Positions 40,526-49,935 of a DNA stretch of 64,000 nucleotides are shown piece by piece. A program made the position numbers and the translations under genes. Under the pieces are notes generated by a model that had not been told where the DNA came from, searched no databases, and saw only the letters and a list, made by a program, of their open reading frames with translations. The stretch is taken from the NCBI GenBank assembly GCA_020161615.1, contig JAIUPD010000003.1:372001-436000 (forward strand), read 5' to 3'. Source of the DNA: Pseudomonadota bacterium (GTDB lineage Bacteria; Pseudomonadota; Alphaproteobacteria; Rhodobacterales; Rhodobacteraceae). Numbering within the stretch: position 1 is the first letter of the stretch; each line of letters opens with the position of its first letter.

Positions 40526-40983
40526 GAGATTGGTCGCTCGCTTCGCTTGCGGGGCTCGGTTCGGCGGCGCTGCTGGGCGGCGCGCTGTTCTTTCAATACG
40601 TTGTCGGGCTGGCGCCCTGCGACCTCTGCATCCTGCAGCGCTGGCCGCATCTGGTGGCCTTCATCCTCGGCATCGTCGTCTGGTTCTTCCCGCGGGCCTG
40701 GCTGATGGGGCTGGGCGCGCTGGCCGCGGCCACCGCCAGCGGGCTGGGGATCTATCACACCGGGGTCGAGCGCGGCTGGTGGGAAGGTCCGGCCGCCTGT
40801 TCGGGCACGGTGGACGTGACGACGCTGACGCCGCAACAGGCGCTGGAGGCGATCATGAGCGCGCCGGTCGTGCGCTGCACCGATGTCGCCTGGGAGATGC
40901 TGGGCCTGTCGATGGCCAGCTGGAACGCGATCCTGTCGGCGGTGCTGGTCGGCGTCTGGCTCATCGCCATGCGCCGCGCCTGA
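40522..40983 (+). CDS. dsbB: Disulfide bond formation protein B
   Basis: A 153-residue inner-membrane protein with a GTG start overlapping the previous stop. Four hydrophobic helices, the quinone-side pair C33-D-L-C36 (APCDLCILQRWPH) and a periplasmic loop pair C93 and C119. It reoxidises DsbA and passes electrons to quinone. Short form without extra domains. Confidence 0.9.
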   Translation: MRDWSLASLAGLGSAALLGGALFFQYVVGLAPCDLCILQRWPHLVAFILGIVVWFFPRAWLMGLGALAAATASGLGIYHTGVERGWWEGPAACSGTVDVTTLTPQQALEAIMSAPVVRCTDVAWEMLGLSMASWNAILSAVLVGVWLIAMRRA

Positions 40984-41022
40984 GGCGGGCGGTGCGAGCC
41001 AGCACGCATGCAACGGATGAGA

Positions 41023-41048
41023 ACGGCCGCGCCCCATAGCGCGGCCGT
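41023..41048. terminator. Hairpin between convergent dsbB and GNAT genes
   Basis: A 9-bp perfect stem (ACGGCCGCG/CGCGGCCGT) with an 8-nt loop. No T-tract on either strand, so a bidirectional or factor-assisted terminator is likely. Confidence 0.5.
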
Positions 41049-41092
41049 GTCCCGTTTCACTGGAGGGGTGCGTGCTCGCCCCCCAATCCTCC

Positions 41093-41785
41093 TCACCCGA
41101 CCAGAGGATCCACCGCCGCCAGAACCGGGCGCGTGAGCGCCGCGAGGCTCTGCTTCTGCCGCCCGGCCCCGTCGAAATTCCCCGGCTCAAGCCAGGTCTC
41201 GAACGCCGCTTTCAGCGCCGGCCATTCCAGATCGATGGCGGCGTACCAGGCCGTGTCCCGGTTGGCGCCCTTGACCACGCCCGCCTGCCGGAACACGCCC
41301 TCGAAACTCATCCCGAAGCGCTGCGCCGCCCGGCGCGAGGGCAGGTTCGCGGCGTGGCACTTCCATTCGAATCGCCGGTAGCCTGCCTCGAAGCTCCATT
41401 CCATCAGGCGATAGACCGCCTCGGTCGCCTCGCGCGTGCGTTGCAGCCGGGGGGCGAAGGTCAGCCAGCCGGTCTCGGCCGAGCCCGCGCGCGGGTCGAT
41501 CCGCATCAGGCTGAGCGTGCCGCCCAGCCGCCCGTCCGCCATGCGGACCGCGTAATGCAGCGGGTCCCAGCCCAGCCGCGCGGCATCGAGCCAGGCGATA
41601 TAGGACGCCAGATCCTTGTGGGGTCCGGTGGGCAGGTAATCCCACATCGCCCCGCCATCCTCGGCGAAAGCCTCGAACAGATCCGCGGCATGCGCGCGCC
41701 CCAGCGGTTCGAGCGTCACGTAGCGGCCCTTGATCGGCGTGCGGGACGGCAGTGGCGGGGGGATCCAGTCGGCGAGGTCGGTCAT
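41093..41785 (-). CDS. RimJ/RimL-type GNAT acetyltransferase
   Basis: A 230-residue protein. RYVTLEPLGRAHAADLFEAF at the start, then ETGWLTFAPRLQRTREATEA (acetyl-CoA loop) and NLPSRRAAQRFGMSFEGVFR, the classic RimL-type C-terminal signature. Acetylates an unknown amine, perhaps a ribosomal protein or small molecule. Confidence 0.85.
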   Translation of the reverse strand: MTDLADWIPPPLPSRTPIKGRYVTLEPLGRAHAADLFEAFAEDGGAMWDYLPTGPHKDLASYIAWLDAARLGWDPLHYAVRMADGRLGGTLSLMRIDPRAGSAETGWLTFAPRLQRTREATEAVYRLMEWSFEAGYRRFEWKCHAANLPSRRAAQRFGMSFEGVFRQAGVVKGANRDTAWYAAIDLEWPALKAAFETWLEPGNFDGAGRQKQSLAALTRPVLAAVDPLVG

Positions 41786-41838
41786 GGCGTCATTCCCTGT
41801 TGCCCCCCAGCGTTAGCGCAACCCCGCCCCCAAGGAAA

Positions 41839-41864
41839 GGCCGCACCCCGGGTGGGATGCGGCC
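41839..41864 (-). terminator. Possible terminator hairpin 3' of the hemerythrin-like gene
   Basis: GGCCGCA (41839-41845) pairs with TGCGGCC (41858-41864). No poly-T. It lies between the hemerythrin-like gene and the GNAT gene; the 41,786-42,040 stretch otherwise holds only one doubtful short frame. Confidence 0.4.
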
Positions 41865-41903
41865 CTCGGCTGGTGGCTTCATGGTGCCGCGAGGGGCGCG
41901 GCC

Positions 41904-41978
41904 TCACCAGCTTCCCTGCGGCCAGCTCGGGCAGAGCCCGAGCAGCCGGTTGGCGCAGTCGCGGCAGGTGGCGGGCAT
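41904..41978 (-). CDS. Doubtful 24-residue Cys-containing peptide
   Basis: Reads MPATCRDCANRLLGLCPSWP plus a few residues, with a CxxC and a third Cys. There is only a weak ribosome site. It may be a small metal-binding peptide or chance; listed because the region has no other gene. Confidence 0.22.
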   Translation of the reverse strand: MPATCRDCANRLLGLCPSWPQGSW

Positions 41979-42040
41979 CGTTCGCCTGTCGGGGGCCGGG
42001 ACCGCCCCGCGCCGGTTGCGACCGTCCCCGGGGCGATGGG

Positions 42041-42736
42041 TCAGCACAACACGCGCTCCATCTCGTCCCAGTCGTCATGACGCCACTGCGGATGGACGAG
42101 GGCCGCGGCCATCTGGCCAAAGACTTCGGGCGGCATCCCCGCTTTCAGGCCGGTCACGGTGGCGATGCGCTCGCTGCGGTTGGCGGCGCCCAGCATGACG
42201 CGCATGAAGGGCACCATCACCTCGGGCGTGATCGAGGTGACGATGGCATGCTCGATCCCGTCGATCTCTGCGGCCGAGAAATGCTGCGCGATCAACGGCA
42301 TGAGGCGGGTTTCCTCCTCATGCATATGCTGCAGATCCTCGGCGACGAACAGGGCGAAGCGCTGGTAGAGGCGGCGCATCGCCGCCGCCCGGCGGTCGAC
42401 GGTCGCGGCCGAGACCGCCGCCGCCAGCTGGCGCAGTTCGATGAAGCTGGCGAGGTGATGCTCGTGGTCCTCATCGGCATGGTCCGAGGCCCCCGGCACC
42501 CGCGCATCGACCACCGCGTGAATCCGGGCGTTCTCGTGCTTCAGGTGGTACAGACAGATATCGAGGTGATGGGCGAGCTTGCCCAGCACCGCGCCGACCT
42601 CGCCATCGTCGGCAGGGTCCGACTGGCCGAGCGCGACCAGCATGCGCGCATTGGCCAGCCGGAGCCCCTTGTGCACCGCGTAATAGAGGTCGCGGACCGC
42701 GGTTTCTGCGGTTTTGAAATCGGTATTGGCGTTCAT
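42041..42736 (-). CDS. Hemerythrin-like domain protein
   Basis: A 231-residue protein. Start chosen at ATG 42736 (GGAG six bases upstream). Four-helix pattern with His/Glu iron-ligand candidates: HHLDICLYHLKHEN, DEDHEHHLASFIE and LQHMHEEETRLMP. A C-terminal helical extension follows. Such proteins bind a di-iron centre and sense or bind O2, NO or iron. Divergent from a LysR regulator, with 116 bp between starts, so that regulator is a likely controller. Confidence 0.78.
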   Translation of the reverse strand: MNANTDFKTAETAVRDLYYAVHKGLRLANARMLVALGQSDPADDGEVGAVLGKLAHHLDICLYHLKHENARIHAVVDARVPGASDHADEDHEHHLASFIELRQLAAAVSAATVDRRAAAMRRLYQRFALFVAEDLQHMHEEETRLMPLIAQHFSAAEIDGIEHAIVTSITPEVMVPFMRVMLGAANRSERIATVTGLKAGMPPEVFGQMAAALVHPQWRHDDWDEMERVLC

Positions 42737-42852
42737 GACTATCTCCAAAGGTTTTCCCGTTGCCGGGCGAATGGCGGTCATCTACAGGGCTTCCCCTCTC
42801 TGAAAAACGGTGACAAACCGGAATCAGTCTCTGGCAATGACGGACAATCGCG

Positions 42853-43770
42853 ATGGACCATCTGCGCGCCATGCGCCTCTTCCTGCGGATCGCCGACCTC
42901 GGCACGCTGACGGCAGCCTCGACCGACCTCGGCTATGCCCGGGGCGCGGCCTCGGCCACGCTGGCCGAGCTGGAAAGCTACCTCGGCGTGCAGCTGGTCG
43001 AACGAACGACACGGCGGCTCAGGATCACCGAGGACGGGCTGCTCTACCTCGACCGCGCGCGCCGCATCCTGGCCGAGGTCGAGGATATGGAGGCCGAGAT
43101 CGGCAGCGCCGAGCGTGCCGTGCGGGGCACGCTGCGGGTGCAACTGCCGGCGGGCATCGCCCGGCTCATCGCCCCGGATTTGCCGGACTTCATGGCCGAG
43201 CATCCGGGCCTGTCGCTGGAGATCCTGTCACGCAACGAATTGCCGGATTTCGTGGGTCAGGGGCTGGATGCGGCGGTCTATGTCGGCGAGGTGCCCGACC
43301 TTGACCTGGTGGCCCGGCCCATCGGCCGCCTGCCCATGCTGACCGTGGCCACGCCCGAATATCTGGCCCGCCACGGCACGCCGCGCCGCGTCGAGGATCT
43401 GAAGAACCACCAATGCATCGGCTTCCGCTCGTCCCGGTCGGGCGAACAGATGGCCTGGCGGTTCCGGGTCAACGGGCAGGAGGTCAGCTTCGTCCCGGTC
43501 AGCCGCCTGACCTTCGAGGCCGCCGATGCCGCGCGCGCGGCGATCTTCGGGCATGGCGGGCTGATGCAGATCGGCAGCTACATCGTCTATCGGCAAATCC
43601 GCAACGGCACGCTGGTCAGCGTGCTGGACGATTGCCGCGCGGCGGGCGGCATGGCCCATCTGCTGCACCCGCGCCACCGGCACAAGCCGCGCAAGCTGAA
43701 GGTGTTCGAGGATTTCCTGCTGCGCCAGAACCGCGACTTCCGCCGCCGCTGGAACATCCGCGACGATTAG
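42853..43770 (+). CDS. LysR-family transcriptional regulator
   Basis: A 305-residue protein. N-terminal winged HTH (residues 1-60: MRLFLRIADLGTLTAASTDL, then YLGVQLVERTTRRLRIT) and a periplasmic-binding-type effector domain (LRVQLPAGIARLIAPDLPDF). Divergent from the hemerythrin-like gene, the usual arrangement for LysR control. Inducer unknown. Confidence 0.88.
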   Translation: MDHLRAMRLFLRIADLGTLTAASTDLGYARGAASATLAELESYLGVQLVERTTRRLRITEDGLLYLDRARRILAEVEDMEAEIGSAERAVRGTLRVQLPAGIARLIAPDLPDFMAEHPGLSLEILSRNELPDFVGQGLDAAVYVGEVPDLDLVARPIGRLPMLTVATPEYLARHGTPRRVEDLKNHQCIGFRSSRSGEQMAWRFRVNGQEVSFVPVSRLTFEAADAARAAIFGHGGLMQIGSYIVYRQIRNGTLVSVLDDCRAAGGMAHLLHPRHRHKPRKLKVFEDFLLRQNRDFRRRWNIRDD

Positions 43771-43773
43771 GCC

Positions 43774-44298
43774 TCAGAAGCTGAAACCCGGCGGGTAATC
43801 GTGCAGCCCGTCGATATCGGCCTTGCCGACCTCGGCCCCGGCGGCGCGCAGAAGCGCGTAGGCCGTGGTCAGGTGGAACCAGAAATTCGGCAGGCCGAAG
43901 CGCACGAGGAAATCCGCGGCCCCAAGGTCAAGATCCGCGAAACCGGCGCGTTCGCGGTAGCGCCGGGTCGAGGCCCCCTCGAAGGCTACATCCGGCAGGT
44001 CCAGCGCGCCCCGCGCGGCCGCGATCCGCCGGCGCAGGTCATCGAGGTCCGGCGTGGCCGAGGGCGGCTCGGGCAGCGGCTGGTCGGCCAAGGGCAGCGC
44101 GATGCGCAGGGCGAATTGCACCGCCGTGCGCACCTGTTGGGCAAAGGTGAACATATCGGGCGCAAGCCGGCTGCCCAGCAGGGCCTGCAACCGATTCGCA
44201 TCCCAATCCGCGACCCGCCCCAGCATCCCGTCAAGCCGCATCAGCGCCTCGTCGAGGCTGCGCACGGCATCGAGGAACAGGCGGTCCGGGTCGGTCAA
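43774..44298 (-). CDS. DUF1993 family protein
   Basis: A 174-residue protein. The start is a TTG at 44298 overlapping the aspS stop (TTGA), since no ATG gives the full N-terminus. [39 protein letters not shown] and [22 protein letters not shown] are DUF1993 signatures (DinB-like helical bundle, biochemical role unknown). Convergent with the LysR gene with a 3-bp gap. Confidence 0.82.
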   Translation of the reverse strand: MTDPDRLFLDAVRSLDEALMRLDGMLGRVADWDANRLQALLGSRLAPDMFTFAQQVRTAVQFALRIALPLADQPLPEPPSATPDLDDLRRRIAAARGALDLPDVAFEGASTRRYRERAGFADLDLGAADFLVRFGLPNFWFHLTTAYALLRAAGAEVGKADIDGLHDYPPGFSF

Positions 44299-46073
44299 TC
44301 CTTGGGCACCACCCTGAGGCGCAGCTCGCGCAGCTGCTCGTTGGTCGGGTCCGAGGGCGCGTTCATCATCAGGTCCTCGGCCCGCTGGTTCATCGGGAAC
44401 ATGATGACCTCGCGGATGTTCGCGGTATCGGCCAGCAGCATGACGATCCGGTCGATCCCCGCCGCGCAACCGCCGTGCGGAGGGGCGCCGTATTTGAACG
44501 CCTTGACCATGCCGCCGAAGCGCTTTTCGACCTCGGAGGCCGGATAGCCCGCCAGTTCAAAGGCCTTGAACATGATGTCCGGCTTGTGGTTGCGGATCCC
44601 GCCCGAGATCAGCTCATAGCCGTTGCAGGCGAGGTCGTATTGATAGGCATGGACCTTCAAGGGGTCGCCCATCAGCGCCTCCATCCCCCCCTGCGGCATC
44701 GAGAAGGGGTTGTGCGAGAAGTCGATCTTGCCGGTTTCCGGGTCCTTCTCGTACATCGGGAAATCGACGATCCAGGCGAAGCGGAAGCTGTTTTCATCCG
44801 TCAGCCCCAGTTCGCGGCCGATCTCGTTCCGCGCCCGGCCGGCGACGGCCTCGAACTGCTCGGGCCTGCCGCCGAGGAAGAAGGCCGCGTCGCCCTCGCC
44901 CAGACCCAACTGGACACGGAGCGCCTCGGTCCGTTCCGGGCCGATGTTCTTGGCGAGGGGGCCTGCGGCTTCCATCGCCCCGTCATCGCCCTTGCGCCAG
45001 AAGATATAGCCCATCCCTGGCAGACCCTGGCTCTGGGCAAAGGCGTTCATCCGGTCGCAGAACTTGCGGCTGCCGCCGGTGGGCGCGGGGATGGCGCGGA
45101 TCTCGGTGCCTTCGTTCTCCAGCAGTTTCGCGAAGATGGCGAAGCCCGAACCCCGGAAGTGGTCACTCACAACCTGCATCTTGATCGGGTTGCGCAGGTC
45201 AGGCTTGTCCGAGCCGTACCACAGCATCGAATCCTTGTAGGCGATGCGCGGCCAGTCCTTGTCGACCACCTTGCCCTCGCCGAATTCCTCGAAGAGGCCC
45301 TGGATGACCGGCTGGACGGCGGCGAAGACGTCTTCTTGCTCGACAAACGACATCTCGACGTCGAGCTGGTAGAAATCCGTGGGCGAGCGGTCGGCCCGCG
45401 GGTCCTCGTCGCGGAAGCACGGCGCGATCTGGAAATAGCGGTCGAAGCCCGCCACCATGATCAGCTGCTTGAACTGCTGCGGCGCCTGCGGCAGGGCGTA
45501 GAACTTGCCGGGGTGCAGACGCGAGGGCACCAGAAAGTCGCGCGCGCCCTCGGGCGAGGAGGCGGTGATGATCGGCGTCTGGAATTCGTTGAACCCCGCG
45601 TCCCACATCCGATTGCGGATCGAGCGCACGACATTCGAGCGCAACATCATGTTCTTGTGCAGCGTGTCGCGGCGCAGGTCGAGGAAACGGTAGGTGAGGC
45701 GCGTCTCCTCGGGGTAATCAGGTTCGCCGAAGACCGGCAGCGGCAATTCGCCCGCCTCGCCCAGCACGCGCAGTCCCTGGGCATAGACCTCGATCTCGCC
45801 GGTCGGGATCTTGGCGTTGACCAGCGCCGCGTCGCGCGCCTTCACCCGGCCGTCGATCGAGATGACCCATTCGGCGCGGACCTTCTCAAGATCCTTGAAG
45901 GCCGGGCTGTCGCTGTCGGCCAGAACCTGGGTGATGCCGTAATGGTCGCGCAGGTCGATGAACAGGACGCCGCCGTGGTCGCGGACGCGGTGGACCCAGC
46001 CCGCCAGCCGGACGGTATCGCCGACATGCGCCTTGTTCAGATCGGCACAGGTATGGCTGCGGTAGGCGTGCAT
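44295..46073 (-). CDS. aspS: Aspartyl-tRNA synthetase
   Basis: A 592-residue class II synthetase. Start chosen at ATG 46073 (GGAG 8 bases upstream, [12 protein letters not shown]). OB-fold tRNA-binding domain first ([20 protein letters not shown]), then class II motifs: [20 protein letters not shown] with the catalytic Arg, the bacterial GAD insert, and [13 protein letters not shown] with the final ATP-binding Arg. Charges tRNA-Asp (and possibly tRNA-Asn in species lacking AsnRS). Confidence 0.96.
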   Translation of the reverse strand: MHAYRSHTCADLNKAHVGDTVRLAGWVHRVRDHGGVLFIDLRDHYGITQVLADSDSPAFKDLEKVRAEWVISIDGRVKARDAALVNAKIPTGEIEVYAQGLRVLGEAGELPLPVFGEPDYPEETRLTYRFLDLRRDTLHKNMMLRSNVVRSIRNRMWDAGFNEFQTPIITASSPEGARDFLVPSRLHPGKFYALPQAPQQFKQLIMVAGFDRYFQIAPCFRDEDPRADRSPTDFYQLDVEMSFVEQEDVFAAVQPVIQGLFEEFGEGKVVDKDWPRIAYKDSMLWYGSDKPDLRNPIKMQVVSDHFRGSGFAIFAKLLENEGTEIRAIPAPTGGSRKFCDRMNAFAQSQGLPGMGYIFWRKGDDGAMEAAGPLAKNIGPERTEALRVQLGLGEGDAAFFLGGRPEQFEAVAGRARNEIGRELGLTDENSFRFAWIVDFPMYEKDPETGKIDFSHNPFSMPQGGMEALMGDPLKVHAYQYDLACNGYELISGGIRNHKPDIMFKAFELAGYPASEVEKRFGGMVKAFKYGAPPHGGCAAGIDRIVMLLADTANIREVIMFPMNQRAEDLMMNAPSDPTNEQLRELRLRVVPKD

Positions 46074-46159
46074 CGCTTGGGCTCCGGCGGCTGGAAACAG
46101 ACTGCCCGGATACACTCCCTCAGGCCCCGGAAGTCAAGCCCGGGCCCTCTGCGCAAGGC

Positions 46160-47014
46160 TTATTCGGGCCCGGCCTCGCCCGCGCCGAAGAAGACGCCAT
46201 CGGCCAGCACCTGCGCCACCGTGTCGCGCTTCACCATCGACGCCTGCGCCGCATAGGCATAGGTCAGGGCCAGATCGCAAAGCTGGTTGATCAGCCGCGG
46301 CACGCCGCCTGTCGCCTCGTGGATCAGTTCCGCCGCCTGGCGGCTGAAGATGTTGGGATTGCCCCCCGCCTGCCGCACGCGCGAAGCGATGTAGCCTGCG
46401 GTCGAGGCCGCATCGAGCCGCGGCAGATGGTAGCTGGCCGAGACCCGCTGCGCGAATTGCACAAGGTCGGGGCGGCGCACCACGGCGCGCAATTCCGGCT
46501 GGCCGACCAGCAGGAGTTGCAGCACCTCGTCGCGGCCCGCGTTGATGTTGGTCAGCATGCGCAGGTCTTCCAGCGCGTCGCGGTTCAGGTTCTGCGCCTC
46601 GTCGATGACCAGCAGCACCCGGTTGCCCCGCCGGTGCTCACCCAGCAGGAATTCCTGCACCACCGCGAAAATATCGGCGCTGTCGCTGCCCGGCGGCACC
46701 GTCAGGCCCAGCGCCGCACAGACCCGGCGCAGCACGTCGTTCACCCCCGGCCGCGCGTTCGAGATCATGCCGATCGTCACGCCCTCGCCCAGACTGTCGA
46801 TGAAATGGTGCAGAAGCGTGGTCTTGCCCGCCCCGATCTCGCCCGTCAGCAGGGTGATCGGCGCGCGCGTGGACAGGCCGTAATCCAGCATGGCATAGGC
46901 GCCGCGATGTTCGGGCGACCAGAACAGGAACTCGGGATCGGGGGCCAGCGCGAAGGGACGTTCGCGCAGCCCGAAATGGTCCAGATAATAATTCAGCGCC
47001 TGTGCCATGCCCAT
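46160..47014 (-). CDS. ExeA/GspA-like AAA ATPase
   Basis: A 284-residue protein. FGLRERPFALAPDPEFLFWS at the start, Walker A GEIGAGKTT (58-66), Walker B LLVIDEAQNLN, and sensor regions LLLVGQPELR and GGVPRLINQLC. This is the ExeA-type AAA ATPase, which in alphaproteobacteria is often near exopolysaccharide genes; a sugar transferase gene lies divergently next door. There is no peptidoglycan-binding C-terminal domain. Confidence 0.85.
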   Translation of the reverse strand: MGMAQALNYYLDHFGLRERPFALAPDPEFLFWSPEHRGAYAMLDYGLSTRAPITLLTGEIGAGKTTLLHHFIDSLGEGVTIGMISNARPGVNDVLRRVCAALGLTVPPGSDSADIFAVVQEFLLGEHRRGNRVLLVIDEAQNLNRDALEDLRMLTNINAGRDEVLQLLLVGQPELRAVVRRPDLVQFAQRVSASYHLPRLDAASTAGYIASRVRQAGGNPNIFSRQAAELIHEATGGVPRLINQLCDLALTYAYAAQASMVKRDTVAQVLADGVFFGAGEAGPE

Positions 47015-47506
47015 TCCGGTGGTGTTGCCGGTTATCGTTGCCCCCGCCGGACCCGGCCCCGGGCGGGGACAGGAGGCGGATGTCGTGAAGCGGGGATATA
47101 GGGCAAGTTTGTCACCAATACCAAATTCTCAAGGCGCTTTCGGGGCAGGTTCCGGCGCGGGTGATTCGGTTGCTCTCGCATTCGATGCAAATTTTCTGCA
47201 TTTTCCCGCCAAGCGAGCATCCGCTCCGGACGCCGCCTTCGCGGCCACCGCGCCTTGACGCGACGGCATTGTCGCGTTGGGTCGAACGATCCGCGGAATG
47301 CACAACGATCTTTGCAGGGTGCGATGCAGTCTGCCCCCGGGATCGCTGGTTCCTATCTGGAAACAAACCGTTTCATATGCAATTTAGACAATCTCGCCTC
47401 AATTTGTTTTTTTCGTGGCACGTCTGCGGCTAAAAGGGGGGCGAGACTGTCGGAAGGCGCCTGGGGGGGTGTCCGGCCGATCCCGAAAACCTCTTTGGGT
47501 GCTGCC
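47015..47506. other. Long intergenic region between divergent exopolysaccharide-linked genes
   Basis: About 490 bp with no supported gene. It is AT-richer than its surroundings at 47,100-47,230 and 47,340-47,420 (for example TTTCATATGCAATTTAGACA and a TTTGTTTTTTT run). Likely holds both divergent promoters and regulator sites; no specific box can be named. Confidence 0.6.
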
Positions 47507-48274
47507 ATGACCCTTCACTACCGGGCCCTGCCCGACCTCACCGGGGTCGATCTCGGCCCCCTGCCCGCTTCGTCGGTTTTTCCGGTCTGGAGCGAAGGCG
47601 CGCCCCTCGCGGACGCTTCGCAGCGGCATCTGCCGCAAGTCCGTGCCCTGCTGCCGGCGCTCGAGGGCGATTACGCGCTGGTGGTCAAACGCCTGCTCGA
47701 TGTCGTCCTGGCCACGGCGGCGCTGATCCTGGCCGCGCCGGTCCTGCTGATCCTGGCGCTGGCGCTGTGGATCGAAAGCGGCAATCCCTTCTATACCCAG
47801 GTCCGGCTGGGCAAGGACGGGCGGCTCTTCCGCATGTTCAAGCTGCGCACCATGGTGCCCGGCGCCGAGGCCCGGCTGCAGGAATTCCTGGACCGGGACC
47901 CGGCGCTCAGGGCCGAATGGGAACTGACGCAGAAGCTGAAGAAGGATCCCCGCATCACCCCGGTGGGACGGCTGTTGCGCAAGACCTCGATGGACGAACT
48001 GCCGCAACTGGTGAATGTGCTGCTGGGCGACATGAGCCTGGTGGGCCCCCGCCCGATGCTGCCCGAACAGATGCCGCTCTACCTGAACCCACCCGCCTAT
48101 CTGGGCCTGCGCCCGGGGATCACCGGCCTGTGGCAGGTATCCGCGCGCAACGAGGAAAGCTTCGAGCTGCGCGCCATCATCGACCTGCGCTATGCCCAGC
48201 GCCTCTCCTTCTGGACCGACGCCCGGATCATCGCCGCCACGGTCCGGGCGGTCTGGCGGGCCACGGGCTATTGA
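47507..48274 (+). CDS. Undecaprenyl-phosphate sugar phosphotransferase (WcaJ/RfbP C-terminal type)
   Basis: A 255-residue protein from ATG 47507. One membrane helix at about residues 62-88, then the bacterial sugar transferase core: [32 protein letters not shown] and [11 protein letters not shown]. It starts exopolysaccharide or capsule repeat units by placing a sugar-1-phosphate on undecaprenyl phosphate. Short form without the multi-helix N-terminus. Confidence 0.92.
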   Translation: MTLHYRALPDLTGVDLGPLPASSVFPVWSEGAPLADASQRHLPQVRALLPALEGDYALVVKRLLDVVLATAALILAAPVLLILALALWIESGNPFYTQVRLGKDGRLFRMFKLRTMVPGAEARLQEFLDRDPALRAEWELTQKLKKDPRITPVGRLLRKTSMDELPQLVNVLLGDMSLVGPRPMLPEQMPLYLNPPAYLGLRPGITGLWQVSARNEESFELRAIIDLRYAQRLSFWTDARIIAATVRAVWRATGY

Positions 48275-48332
48275 TCGTGCCGGGCAGGCGGCGGGTCTTG
48301 CCGTCGCCCCCCGGGCCTGCCATGCCTGTGGC

Positions 48333-49010
48333 ATGACCGACCGCCCCGCCCTTCCCGCCGCCGCCCGCCCGGCCCCGATCGTTCTGGCGATCGCCGGGCT
48401 CTGCGCGCTTTTCGAACTGGCCTTCACCCTCGCCGAGCTGCCGATGGTCGGACACGAGGGGCTGCGCCGCGCGGCGCTGGTCTATGGCGCCTTCTGGCCG
48501 GGCCTGTTGCAGGATTGGGACCCGGTCTTTGCCGGCCAGCCCGTCACCATGTTTGTCAGCTACGCCTTCCTGCACGGCGGCTTCCTGCACATGCTGTTCA
48601 ACATGCTGGTGATGATCGCGCTGGGGCGGGACGCGGTGGCGCGGCTGGGTCAGGGCGGCTTTCTGCTGGCTTTCCTGATCACCGCCATCGGCGCGGCCGG
48701 GACCTATTACCTCCTCGACAGCACCGGCACGCCGATGCTGGGCGCCTCGGGCGCGGTCTTCGGCTTCTTCGGCATGCAGGTCTATTGGGACGTGCAGATC
48801 CGCCGCGCCCGGGGCCTGTCGCTGGATCAGCCGATCCGCCTGGTCATCGGGCTGGTGATCATGAATGTGCTGCTCTGGGCGCTGGTCTCGGGCATGCTGG
48901 CCTGGCAGGCGCATCTGGGCGGCTTCGTCACCGGCCTGGTGCTGGCGGCCGTCGTTACCCCGACGCTGAACCACCGCCACCGCCCCGGGGCCGGCCGTCG
49001 CGGCAATTGA
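48333..49010 (+). CDS. Rhomboid-family intramembrane serine protease
   Basis: A 225-residue protein from ATG 48333. Six hydrophobic helices; catalytic S139 in GASGAVFG and H194 in WQAHLGGF, with the oxyanion Asn90 (HMLFNM). Cleaves transmembrane substrates; target unknown. Encoded alone, 58 bp after the sugar transferase gene. Confidence 0.92.
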   Translation: MTDRPALPAAARPAPIVLAIAGLCALFELAFTLAELPMVGHEGLRRAALVYGAFWPGLLQDWDPVFAGQPVTMFVSYAFLHGGFLHMLFNMLVMIALGRDAVARLGQGGFLLAFLITAIGAAGTYYLLDSTGTPMLGASGAVFGFFGMQVYWDVQIRRARGLSLDQPIRLVIGLVIMNVLLWALVSGMLAWQAHLGGFVTGLVLAAVVTPTLNHRHRPGAGRRGN

Positions 49011-49028
49011 CAAAGCGGCATTCCGTCG

Positions 49029-49062
49029 TTGCAATCCGCGGTGAAATGCGTCCTAGTATAAA
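49029..49062 (+). promoter_or_regulatory. Possible promoter of the amino-acid ABC transporter operon
   Basis: TTGCAA (49029-49034) as a -35-like element and AT-rich TAGTATAAAAT from 49054 as a -10-like region (spacer about 19 bp). Low-certainty match in the AT-richest part of the 79-bp gap. Confidence 0.3.
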
Positions 49063-49089
49063 ATATGATCAAATAACGCCGGAGTCCCC

Positions 49090-49899
49090 TTGACCACCGC
49101 TTCCAACGCCGCCGCTGCCCCCGCCCCGACCACCGTTCCGGTGATCGCGATCCGGGGCCTGCACAAGGCTTACGGAACGCTCGAAGTGCTCAAGGGGGTC
49201 GATGTCCAGGCGATGCCCGGACAGGTCATCTCGCTGATCGGCTCCTCGGGATCGGGCAAATCCACGCTCCTGCGCTGCTGCAACCTGCTCGAGGACAGCC
49301 AGCAGGGCGAAATCCTGTTCGAGGGCGAGGCGGTGCGCTGGCGCGGCCAGGGGCTGGAGCGTCATCCCGCCGACCGCGCCCAGGTGGCGCGGATCCGCAC
49401 CAACCTGTCGATGGTGTTCCAGAACTTCAACCTCTGGTCCCACATGACCGTCTTGCAGAACGTCATGGAGGCGCCGGTGACGGTGCTGAAACAGGACCGC
49501 GCCACGGTCGAGGCCCGCGCCCGCGCGCTGCTGGCCAAGGTGGGGATCGGCGACAAGGCGGATGTCTATCCGGCGCAGATGTCGGGCGGCCAGCAACAGC
49601 GCGCGGCCATCGCCCGGGCGCTCTGCATGGAACCGCGCGCCCTTCTCTTCGACGAACCGACCTCGGCGCTGGACCCGGAACTGGAACAGGAAGTCGTGCG
49701 CGTCATCAAGGCGCTGGCCGATGAGGGGCGGACGATGCTGATCGTCACCCATGACATGCGGCTGGCGGCTGATGTCTCGGATCACGTCATCTTCCTGCAT
49801 CAGGGCCTGATCGAGGAAGAGGGCCCGCCCGGCACCCTGTTCGGCGCGCCCAAGTCGCAGCGCCTGCAGCAATTCCTCAGCGCCAGCCAACCGGCCTGA
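49090..49899 (+). CDS. Polar amino-acid ABC transporter, ATP-binding subunit
   Basis: A 269-residue protein with a TTG start. Walker A GSSGSGKST, signature MSGGQQQR, Walker B LLFDEPTSALD and the His switch in IVTHDMR, with the HisP/GlnQ-type sequence around them. Powers uptake with the two permeases and the periplasmic binder encoded downstream. Confidence 0.93.
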   Translation: MTTASNAAAAPAPTTVPVIAIRGLHKAYGTLEVLKGVDVQAMPGQVISLIGSSGSGKSTLLRCCNLLEDSQQGEILFEGEAVRWRGQGLERHPADRAQVARIRTNLSMVFQNFNLWSHMTVLQNVMEAPVTVLKQDRATVEARARALLAKVGIGDKADVYPAQMSGGQQQRAAIARALCMEPRALLFDEPTSALDPELEQEVVRVIKALADEGRTMLIVTHDMRLAADVSDHVIFLHQGLIEEEGPPGTLFGAPKSQRLQQFLSASQPA

Positions 49900-49935
49900 G
49901 GCAATAATAACGACGACCAACAGAGGTATCAAATC

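Noticed and set aside
44475-46256. Plus-strand frame of 593 codons opposite aspS
   Set aside because: Antisense shadow; aspS on the minus strand has full class II synthetase motifs.
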